This document shows, piece by piece, positions 22,680 to 27,980 of a DNA stretch of 27,980 bases. How positions within the stretch are numbered: the stretch's first letter is position 1; every line of letters begins with the position of its first letter. The position numbers and the translations under genes are program-made. Below the pieces are notes generated by a model. The model was not told the DNA's origin, did not search any database, and saw only the letters and a list, made by a program, of their open reading frames with translations. Origin of the DNA: CAZTDD01 sp964612675 (GTDB lineage Bacteria > Hinthialibacterota > Hinthialibacteria > Hinthialibacterales > JAKPRU01); contig CAZTDD010000096.1 in assembly GCA_964612675.1 (NCBI GenBank), positions 1-27,980 on the forward strand, read 5' to 3'.

Positions 22680-24011
22680 ATGAGTCGATGGCGATTACTC
22701 GGTTTCAGCGTTTTTTTCTTGATTGTGTGTATGGCTCCTCAGGCTCAGGAGACTCCAACGGCGGTCCCCGAGACCCCCACTGCGGTTCCGGAGACTCCGA
22801 CGGCCACGCCGGAGCCGGAATCTCCGACACCGACGCCGACTTCTCCGGTCATAGAATCTCCAACGGCGACACCACAGCCGGAATCGCCCACTGCGACTCC
22901 CGAGTCGCCTACAGCGACACCGGTCCCTGAATCTCCGACCGCGACTCCTGTACCCGAAAGTCCAACTCCAACACCGGAAAGTCCAACTCCGACTCCCGAA
23001 AGTCCAACTCCGACTCCCGAAAGTCCAACTCCGACTCCCGAAAGTCCAACAGCAACCCCGACGAGTACTCCGGAGAGTCCCACGGCGACTCCGTTACCTG
23101 AAACTCCAACACCAACTCCCGAGACTCCAATCCCAACACCGGAGACTCCTACACCGACACCGAGACCCACAATACCGATATTGGAGCCTCTGAAACTGGA
23201 AGTCTCCGTGTTTGCGCGAGACCGGCAGTTGGCGGTCAATCCGACGACCTTGCTGCTGAAACCGGGCGATCAGATGCGGTTGCGGATCACGGTAACCGAT
23301 CCCGACAACGGGGATGTCCGCTTGCAGACTCTTGTCCGGATTACCGGGGCACCTGGACGGGATATCGATGTGCCACATGAGGTTATTGAGCGTGCCCCAG
23401 GACGGCTGGTGGTAACTGCAGAGATTCATCTGAATGTCAACCAGTTGATGCGTAGCCCGGTTTTCGCTGTTGTCGCAACCAGTCCGCACCCGAGAGGTGT
23501 AAAGCGGGCAATTCGACGTATCAAGATCATTATTCCTCAGCGTCAGCCCGGCCAGATACGCGGCGACATCGATAATGACGGCAGAGTCAGCCGCGAGGAC
23601 ATCAAGCGTCTCAGGAACACATGGCGTGGAACATTACCGGAAGAAGATCCGGATCCGGTCGATACCAATAATGACAATATCGTTGACTACAAGGATATGT
23701 TTCTTTTGACGAGGAACTGGACCAGACAGGTCGGTGAGGAAACGCCGACACCGACACCGGGTGAAACGCCGACGGCTGTGCCGGAGACCCCCACCGCAAC
23801 GCCCGAAACGCCGACAGCTGTTCCGGAAACGCCCACACCGGTACCGGAGACACCGACCGCGACTCCGCCGCCGCCAACAGCGACCTTAACACCGACTCCG
23901 GAATCGCCGGTTGCTACGCCGACACCGAGTGACGAAAGTCCGGTGCCTGTGCCGGAAACACCGACTGCGATACCGGAAGGCGAGTCGAAAACCGCCTTGC
24001 CCAAGTGGTAA
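22680..24011 (+). CDS. Secreted dockerin-containing protein with TPE-rich linkers
   Basis: 443 residues; ATG 22680 follows GAGGAG by about ten bases. The signal peptide is MSRWRLLGFSVFFLIVCMAPQAQ. A first low-complexity linker (about 22-165) is built of ETPTAVP/ESPTPTP repeats. A beta-rich module of about 115 residues (LEPLKLEVSVFARDRQ...IIIPQRQPG) is unrecognised; it resembles an Ig-like fold. A type I dockerin pair follows: DIDNDGRVSRED and DTNNDNIVDYKD, each with the calcium-loop D1-x-D/N3-x-D5...D12 pattern. A second TPE linker (about 358-435) ends the protein. Dockerins dock to cohesins or act as calcium-folded spacers. No cohesin is in the window. A surface or extracellular role is likely; ligand and partner are unknown. 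A strong terminator follows at 24038. Confidence 0.85.
   Translation: MSRWRLLGFSVFFLIVCMAPQAQETPTAVPETPTAVPETPTATPEPESPTPTPTSPVIESPTATPQPESPTATPESPTATPVPESPTATPVPESPTPTPESPTPTPESPTPTPESPTPTPESPTATPTSTPESPTATPLPETPTPTPETPIPTPETPTPTPRPTIPILEPLKLEVSVFARDRQLAVNPTTLLLKPGDQMRLRITVTDPDNGDVRLQTLVRITGAPGRDIDVPHEVIERAPGRLVVTAEIHLNVNQLMRSPVFAVVATSPHPRGVKRAIRRIKIIIPQRQPGQIRGDIDNDGRVSREDIKRLRNTWRGTLPEEDPDPVDTNNDNIVDYKDMFLLTRNWTRQVGEETPTPTPGETPTAVPETPTATPETPTAVPETPTPVPETPTATPPPPTATLTPTPESPVATPTPSDESPVPVPETPTAIPEGESKTALPKW
22977..23050 (+). repeat. 21-bp in-frame tandem repeat in the linker
   Basis: Three full units of GAAAGTCCAACTCCGACTCCC (22977-22997, 22998-23018, 23019-23039) and half a fourth, each coding ESPTPTP. 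Nearly identical DNA in successive units suggests recent slippage, and the 21-base unit keeps the frame. Confidence 0.9.
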
Positions 24012-24037
24012 GTACCGTAGAGCAGAAAATCACGAAG

Positions 24038-24077
24038 AGAGGCAGCCGATCGAGTTCATTTCGGCTGCCTCTTTTCT
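24038..24077 (+). terminator. Rho-independent terminator of the dockerin gene
   Basis: AGAGGCAGCCGA (24038-24049) and TCGGCTGCCTCT (24061-24072) form a perfect 12-bp stem with an 11-base loop, then TTTCT. It lies 26 bases after the stop codon at 24011. Confidence 0.9.
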
Positions 24078-24183
24078 ATGAAAGAGAACATGAATCGACG
24101 AAAGAAAACGTGGACCGACGAAAATTCTTGAGAAGCGAAGAAGAACTCTTTTGCCTCCTCCGAGATCGGGGGAGGTGTAGGAG

Positions 24184-24324
24184 CAATGTCATTAAGTTAG
24201 GAAAGGGCGAAGCCGTTTACTGGGAGGGCGAGGCTCCCGCCGAGCCGAAATGAAGAAAAATGCGGCTCACCAGGAGGTTCGCCCTCCCCTCGCTCCTTCT
24301 CTCAAACTTAACTTAATGACATTG
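24184..24324. mobile_element. MITE with 16-bp terminal inverted repeats and 10-bp target duplication
   Basis: The 141-bp element begins CAATGTCATTAAGTTA (24184-24199) and ends with its exact reverse complement (24309-24324). It is flanked by a perfect direct repeat GGTGTAGGAG at 24174-24183 and 24325-24334, the footprint of transposition. Internally the GGGAGGGCGA...GAGCCG segments are again inverted, so the whole folds on itself. It has no gene and must have been moved by a transposase elsewhere. The target sits inside another GC-rich palindrome (CTCCTCCGAGATCGGGGGAG, 24155-24174). Together these explain the gene-free stretch 24012-24344. Confidence 0.85.
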
Positions 24325-24344
24325 GGTGTAGGAGGGGGTTGAGA

Positions 24345-26042
24345 TTACGGAACCTCCCAGACCACTTCGTATATCGAAACAAAATCCCGCTTCCACCACA
24401 GTCGCAAGAACGGCGCATCGGTGGGAAACTGCCCCGCGTATCTCCCTCGATAGCGGCCCAGCCAGATATAACCAATATCGTTCTGTCGGATGAGATCGAG
24501 CATCTCCGATTCGCTCATGTGCCCCCACAGCATTTTCTGTAACAGTCGAGTTCGGGGTTTAAAATCCGGGGTGATATGAAAGTGACCTGAATAAACACGC
24601 ATTCCCGTATATCGCGGTAGAATCGTCCCGGTCTTCCACGGAGCGAGGACGTTCTTTCCTTTATTCGCATGCTGCTCCAGATATTCGAATCCCGCGAGTT
24701 CGACTCCGGTGACAAAGAACGGCGGCTCGGTACTTGTTGCAGCAATGGTCATGTTACATACAAGAAAAATCGTCGTCGGAAAAACAAGTACCGCTGCTCC
24801 CGTGAGGATCGCCAACCGATGCCAGCGCTTCAGGCGTACATGATGCTGTACCCACGGCAGCCACTGATCGTATACGCAGCGCACCGCCAGGATAACGATC
24901 GGGATCTGCAGCCCCTCAGCCAGCCGTTTGGCGAACGGGAGAAGCGCTGTGCTATACATCAGGACAAAGACGGTGGCCACCCACGTGAGCAGAAACAGAA
25001 TATCCGGCTCGCCACGACGGAATCGCTTCACGGATTGCCAATAGGTGAGCATCAACACTGCGGGCAATCCAAACGCCTGGAGGTAGAAATGCGGACCGGG
25101 CGTCTCGAAACGGTTCTGCTCGGCCCACGAGGCAAGTGTCGGACTCTTGTGAATCGCCCATATGTAATACAGAACGGGGACAGCGCAACCAAGTAGGAAG
25201 CATAGGCACCTGGCTCCCGTTACGAGACGGTCGTGCAGATCAAGACGATATCGGTTGAGCAAAATGTACAGAACGCCAAAGACAATCCCAACGTTCGCCA
25301 CTGTGAACACGTCATATGTGTGAACGAATCCCAGCAGCAATGCCAGAAAAGCACCCACCAGGCAGGCTCGATTGTCTCGACGTGTAACAGCCATATAGAG
25401 ACGGTCCATTGCGGCCACCAGCAACCAGAGCGCCACCGCAAAATGAGGAGAAACCAGGAGCGAATAGAAGCTGTTGACGTCCGCGCTCCAAAGATCCAGC
25501 GAAACCTCGGGCAGGGCGGGCTTCGTTCGCAGAACCGGTATGAGGCTGGGGTCGAGCATCACGGTATACCAGCCGACACCCGAGCCAAGAATGCACACAC
25601 CATAGGCGACAATCGCCTGATGCTTTTCGGTGAAAAACCGTCCGACAAACCGCCAGAGTGCCAGAAGAAAGAAGACGATTCCCAGCGCATGAGTCAAATG
25701 ATAGAGAAAAAGGATGGGAACCCCCGTGTGGCGATTGATCTTGCCGATCCCCACCCAGAGCAGGTGAAAGAAGTACGGTTTCTCTGGGAGAGTGTGATAC
25801 AGGTTCGGCGGCAGACCTGCGTGGTCGGCAGAAGAACGCATCCACATGAAATAAGACTGAATGTCGGGTCCGTAATCGAGAATCCCCTGGAAGCGATGCT
25901 GAGGAGAAGATGTCACATAGCCAACAACGTAAGGAATCAGGATAAGACAGCAGGTGACAAATCCGATCGACCACCGGATCAGTCCGGTATGTCGGATCAG
26001 TCTGACGTCAGTATGGCCGTGTGCGGTCTCGTTTCGCGTCAT
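24345..26042 (-). CDS. Polytopic membrane protein, possible GT-C glycosyltransferase
   Basis: About 565 residues from ATG 26042, preferred because GGGAGG precedes it; TTG 26105 opens the same frame 21 codons earlier. Roughly eleven hydrophobic helices cover residues 20-445 (for example IGFVTCCLILIPYVVGYV, GIVFFLLALWRFVG, GAFLALLLGFVHTYDVF, ILTGAAVLVFPTTIFLV). An acidic pair in the first outer loop (DYGPDIQSYFMWMR) resembles the catalytic-site loop of GT-C enzymes such as PMT/ArnT relatives, and a soluble C-terminal part (about 450-565) follows. These enzymes take sugars from lipid carriers on the outer face of the membrane. The assignment is a topology-based guess. No neighbour supports it directly. 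It is preceded by the terminator of the lipoprotein gene. Confidence 0.6.
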   Translation of the reverse strand: MTRNETAHGHTDVRLIRHTGLIRWSIGFVTCCLILIPYVVGYVTSSPQHRFQGILDYGPDIQSYFMWMRSSADHAGLPPNLYHTLPEKPYFFHLLWVGIGKINRHTGVPILFLYHLTHALGIVFFLLALWRFVGRFFTEKHQAIVAYGVCILGSGVGWYTVMLDPSLIPVLRTKPALPEVSLDLWSADVNSFYSLLVSPHFAVALWLLVAAMDRLYMAVTRRDNRACLVGAFLALLLGFVHTYDVFTVANVGIVFGVLYILLNRYRLDLHDRLVTGARCLCFLLGCAVPVLYYIWAIHKSPTLASWAEQNRFETPGPHFYLQAFGLPAVLMLTYWQSVKRFRRGEPDILFLLTWVATVFVLMYSTALLPFAKRLAEGLQIPIVILAVRCVYDQWLPWVQHHVRLKRWHRLAILTGAAVLVFPTTIFLVCNMTIAATSTEPPFFVTGVELAGFEYLEQHANKGKNVLAPWKTGTILPRYTGMRVYSGHFHITPDFKPRTRLLQKMLWGHMSESEMLDLIRQNDIGYIWLGRYRGRYAGQFPTDAPFLRLWWKRDFVSIYEVVWEVP

Positions 26043-26145
26043 GCTCGCCGGACCTCCCGGTGGCCTATCGCCGTCTGATTCTGTCACGTTCCGCCGCCGG
26101 TGCAAATATAACGGGTGCCACCGGTATGCCGGGGATCATCAACAC

Positions 26146-26178
26146 AAAAAAAAACGGGGCGGATGTACATCCACCCCG
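26146..26178 (-). terminator. Rho-independent terminator of the lipoprotein gene
   Basis: On the minus strand an 11-bp stem (26178-26168 with 26165-26155; one G-U) is followed at once by nine T (26154-26146). It lies 32 bases past the stop at 26211. Confidence 0.93.
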
Positions 26179-26210
26179 CAAGAGGAGTATTTCGCTCGGA
26201 AAACAGATGT

Positions 26211-26717
26211 CTACTCATAATGTCCGGGAACCCATATCTTCTCTTCGTATTCCCGCCAGTAGCCTGAGGGGACCTTCCGAACCTCGTAATGGCCCTCGAT
26301 ACGTCGATTGCCGTCCCAGTACTCCTTCACCCAAACCCGCTCGGTCGTTGTCGTGTCCACCCACTCCTTCTTAGTGACATACTCATGATGACCGTCCACC
26401 CACGTTCCGGAACCGTGTTGCGAACTCCTGTACGCAACGCTTCGACCAGACGCGTATCCGCGCTGATGCGCCTTCGTTTCCCGATTCTCCATGATGCTGC
26501 CTACCAGAGCCCCTGTCAGTGCGCCGACCCCGGCTCCGATAGCTGTACCTTCTCCTGCGCGTCCGCACTGGTTTCCGGCAATCGCGCCGGTTCCCGCCCC
26601 GAGAGCAGTGCCGACAGCGGTGGCGGTCCCCATCGTTGAGCACCCCCCGAGTAAAAATGGCACAGTTAACAGAAGCGCAAGACCACCAACCGTCTTCTTG
26701 TTCACAATTGTATTCAT
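26211..26717 (-). CDS. Glycine-zipper outer-membrane lipoprotein
   Basis: 168 residues from ATG 26717 after AAGGAGA. The signal peptide ends in a lipobox FLLGGC with C26 as the lipid-modified cysteine. Residues 30-75 form a glycine zipper (VGTALGAGTGAIAGNQCG...GTAIGAGVGALTGALVGS), the pattern of the 17-kDa/Rick_17kDa_Anti-like and SlyB-like lipoproteins, thought to insert two helices into the outer membrane. The C-terminal part (about 100-168) is rich in W, Y, H and charged residues, with repeated W-V/Y-x-x-H-Y/HYE elements (WVDGHHEYV, RIEGHYEV, WVPGHYE) of unknown role. It stands as a single transcription unit between a promoter at 26780-26807 and a strong terminator. Confidence 0.85.
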   Translation of the reverse strand: MNTIVNKKTVGGLALLLTVPFLLGGCSTMGTATAVGTALGAGTGAIAGNQCGRAGEGTAIGAGVGALTGALVGSIMENRETKAHQRGYASGRSVAYRSSQHGSGTWVDGHHEYVTKKEWVDTTTTERVWVKEYWDGNRRIEGHYEVRKVPSGYWREYEEKIWVPGHYE

Positions 26718-26779
26718 TTGTCCATCTCCTTCCTCCCCGTTTGTGGATTTATCGACTATCTTGGTCCTCTATGTGCGTT

Positions 26780-26807
26780 ATTATACACAATTATAAAACT
26801 TAGTCAA
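26780..26807 (-). promoter_or_regulatory. Near-consensus sigma-70 promoter of the lipoprotein gene
   Basis: On the minus strand TTGACT (26807-26802) and TATAAT (26785-26780) are 16 bases apart. The start would fall near 26773, giving a leader of about 55 bases. It lies in an AT-rich tract unlike the surrounding DNA. Confidence 0.8.
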
Positions 26808-26825
26808 GTACAAATACACAATTAT
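26784..26825. promoter_or_regulatory. Direct repeats TACACAATTAT around the lipoprotein promoter
   Basis: TACACAATTAT occurs at 26784-26794 and at 26815-26825, 31 bases apart (about three helical turns). One copy lies in the -10/-35 spacer and the other just upstream of the -35 box. The placement suggests a paired operator, but no regulator is known. Confidence 0.4.
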
Positions 26826-26969
26826 GTAAGATTTTGGTGTCGTTTGTAGATTAGACGTTATCGCACCGAAGCATATTCAGGTTCACGGCCTTTTGGCCTA
26901 TGAATCCTGGATCAGCGACGTCTTATGCTACTGTCCAATGAGCGAGTTTCTAAAGTTGCCGGTTCTTGA

Positions 26970-27127
26970 ATCGACGTTGATGGTAACGGAGAGGGCATCC
27001 CCGCGTGGGCGAGCAAGTATCTTGATAGGGAGAAATGTGTAGACTGGCGAAAGCACTGGAACTACAATCTGGAGAGAGCTGAGAAGCCAGCGCATTGGCG
27101 ACGGTTACAGGAAATGGTTGAATTGCT
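26970..27127 (+). pseudogene. Coding-like remnant without a start codon
   Basis: After a TGA at 26967-26969 one frame stays open to 27245. Its first part reads like real protein: IDVDGNGEGIPAWASKYLD, then REKCVDWRKHWNYNLERAEK, then PAHWRRLQEMVELL, with good amino-acid balance. No ATG, GTG or TTG opens it sensibly. From 27128 the frame runs beneath the nucleotidyltransferase gene and loses this character. A frame shifted by one base (MSEFLKLPVLE from about 26937) could be the lost 5' part. I do not recognise the family. The rest of the 410-base stretch 26718-27127 holds the lipoprotein promoter and a palindrome GGCCTTTTGGCC at 26887-26898. Confidence 0.35.
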
Positions 27128-27433
27128 ATGTATTCTGAAGATATTCAAATACCGAAAGAACGTTTGGCACAGATCTGCGAAAGACACCGGATTCGAAAGC
27201 TCTCGTTTTTTGGATCTGTCCTGCGTAACGATTTCACTTCGGTAAGCGATTTAGATGTGCTTGTCGAGTTTGAACCGGATGCGAGAGTGGGATTAATCCG
27301 CCTGGCGCAAATCGAAGACGAGTTAGGGCGGTTACTGGGACGCAAAGTAGATTTAAATACACCGGCATTCCTGAGCCCCTATTTTCGCGATCAAGTATTG
27401 AACGAAGCGGAGACTCTGTATGTCAAGACATGA
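27128..27433 (+). CDS. MntA-like nucleotidyltransferase antitoxin
   Basis: 101 residues, the minimal nucleotidyltransferase (MNT) fold. The catalytic signature GS-x10-D-x-D is clear: G29-S30 in SFFGSVLRND, D41 and D43 in SDLDVLVEF; a third acid, D75, lies in KVDLNTPAF. In MntA/HepT systems this protein adds AMP to a tyrosine of the HepT ribonuclease and silences it. The HepT-like gene starts inside its end (14-base overlap), the usual arrangement for the pair. It is the antitoxin by analogy; activity depends on the motif, which is complete. No strong ribosome site is seen upstream of ATG 27128; the region ahead carries a gene remnant. Confidence 0.88.
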   Translation: MYSEDIQIPKERLAQICERHRIRKLSFFGSVLRNDFTSVSDLDVLVEFEPDARVGLIRLAQIEDELGRLLGRKVDLNTPAFLSPYFRDQVLNEAETLYVKT

Positions 27434-27809
27434 GGATTACGTGGGTCTGCGCCAGATGCTGGACCATGCATGCGAAGCCACAGCAATGCTTGGCGATCAC
27501 ACTCGCGAGGATCTGGAAGAGAACCGAATGCTCGAATTGGCACTTGTACACTTGGTTGAGATCGTCGGAGAGGCGGCGAATCGCGTGAGCGATCAGACCT
27601 GTGAGCGTTTCCCCTCCATTCCGTGGTCAGCCATCGTAGGAATGCGAAATAGGCTCGCCCATGGTTACGATAAGGTGGACCTTCAGATCCTCTACGACAC
27701 CATTATCGAGGACCTTCCTCCCCTAATACAAACGCTCGAAGACGTACTCGCACAAATGCAAAAAAGAGACGAGAACGATAAGGAATCTGGTGCAATCCCT
27801 CCGAAGTAG
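27420..27809 (+). CDS. HepT-like HEPN ribonuclease toxin (DUF86)
   Basis: 129 residues, all-helical HEPN fold. The RNase motif R-x4-H-x-Y is present in MRNRLAHGYDKVD, including the tyrosine that MntA modifies in characterised pairs. The helix LELALVHLVEIVGEAANRVS is typical of DUF86 proteins. In such systems the enzyme cuts tRNA or other RNA unless AMPylated. ATG 27420 lies within the antitoxin gene (stop at 27433), with GCGGAG upstream, so translation is coupled. A charged tail (QKRDENDKESGAIPPK) extends past the core. The pair probably acts as a stabilising or phage-defence module; the exact target is not readable. Confidence 0.9.
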   Translation: MSRHEDYVGLRQMLDHACEATAMLGDHTREDLEENRMLELALVHLVEIVGEAANRVSDQTCERFPSIPWSAIVGMRNRLAHGYDKVDLQILYDTIIEDLPPLIQTLEDVLAQMQKRDENDKESGAIPPK

Positions 27810-27812
27810 AAC

Positions 27813-27905
27813 TTAGAGAGTATACGGATGCTGCCAAGGAGCCCGGTATTCGCGTTTCAGCAGCTCACGCGCCCTCGGATTGTCCGGGATATCTTCGTTC
27901 TCCAT
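27813..27905 (-). CDS. Small open frame, 30 residues, unknown
   Basis: From ATG 27905 (or GTG 27917, four codons earlier) to TAA 27813 the peptide is MENEDIPDNPRARELLKREY followed by RAPWQHPYTL, a balanced sequence that does not look random. An in-frame TGA lies 27 bases before the ATG. Further upstream a different frame (VFRIVDVRSGTKGNDT) ends near 27930 and may be the tail of another gene entering from the right. It could be a real small protein, or the end of a larger frameshifted gene. It faces the HepT gene tail to tail, with stops three bases apart. Confidence 0.4.
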   Translation of the reverse strand: MENEDIPDNPRARELLKREYRAPWQHPYTL

Positions 27906-27980
27906 GTCCCAAACCACGGACTCGGTTCATGTGTCGTTCCCCTTGGTACCGGATCGGACATCAACGATTCGGAACACCGT

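Noticed and set aside
22860..23160. Regular short repeats considered as a CRISPR array
   Set aside because: The repeats are 21-bp coding units without spacers of constant length, in frame within a secreted protein.
22745..24004. Minus-strand glycine/valine/serine repeat frames opposite the dockerin gene
   Set aside because: These are the antisense image of the TPE repeats (VGVSG patterns) and have no independent support.
24005..24253. An 82-codon frame after the dockerin gene ending WEGEAPAEPK
   Set aside because: It crosses a strong terminator and ends inside the MITE. The WEGEAPAEP ending is a known translation artefact of this palindromic repeat.
26901..26919. A possible fourth copy of the GGTCCAGGAG hairpin (TGAATCCTGGATCAGCGAC)
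   Set aside because: Only the right arm is similar, with one gap and one change; no left arm can pair with it. It may be a relic but is not supported.

Overview
The window is one 27,980-base piece of a bacterial chromosome. Shine-Dalgarno sites are strong and canonical (AAGGAGG, GGGAGG). Two promoters look like the sigma-70 type. A lipobox lipoprotein and several signal-peptide proteins point to a free-living, probably Gram-negative bacterium. Proline/threonine/glutamate linkers, a dockerin module, tandem WD40 proteins and many palindromic intergenic repeats (including the GGAGTGCGG...CCGCACTCC type) recall uncultured candidate phyla or PVC-like genomes. That assignment is a guess from style. 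No rRNA, tRNA, CRISPR array, phage or intact transposase was seen.

Layout. 1-107: the tail of trpF. 134-2076 (minus): an HD-domain phosphohydrolase translationally coupled to a Panacea/YwgA-like protein. 2142-3959 (minus): a DUF362 protein with a C-terminal beta-sandwich. 4111-5025 (minus): a coiled-coil protein. 5204-9425 (plus): a secreted protein overlapping the first of two tandem CgeB-like glycosyltransferase paralogues. 9487-10701: a receiver/PP2C phosphatase. 10702-11419: two direct copies of a palindrome-rich element. 11420-12256: an MqnA/MqnD-family menaquinone protein. 12411-14851 (minus): two WD40-like secreted proteins that are a mosaic duplication. 14870-16981 (minus): a large secreted protein. 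17541-19328: a short RecD2-like helicase. 19515-21707: icd and mdh, two TCA-cycle genes in tandem. 21891-22541: a UlaG-like metallo-hydrolase. 22680-24011: a secreted dockerin protein with TPE linkers. 24184-24324: a MITE with a 10-bp target duplication. 24345-26042 (minus): a polytopic membrane protein. 26211-26717 (minus): a glycine-zipper lipoprotein with a near-consensus promoter. 27128-27809: a MntA/HepT toxin-antitoxin pair.

How it works together. Central metabolism (icd, mdh, trpF, a menaquinone gene) is interleaved with cell-envelope functions and accessory modules. The most unusual signals lie in DNA structure rather than in a single gene. They are the WD40 pair with two nearly identical blocks around a sharply divergent patch, a stem-loop family whose wobble pairs match the transcribed strand, the tandem 260-bp inverted-repeat elements, the nested MITE, and a 15-bp repeat grown over a stop codon. 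I found no gene cluster that I can defend as a wholly new system; the HD/Panacea-like pair is the best candidate for experimental follow-up.
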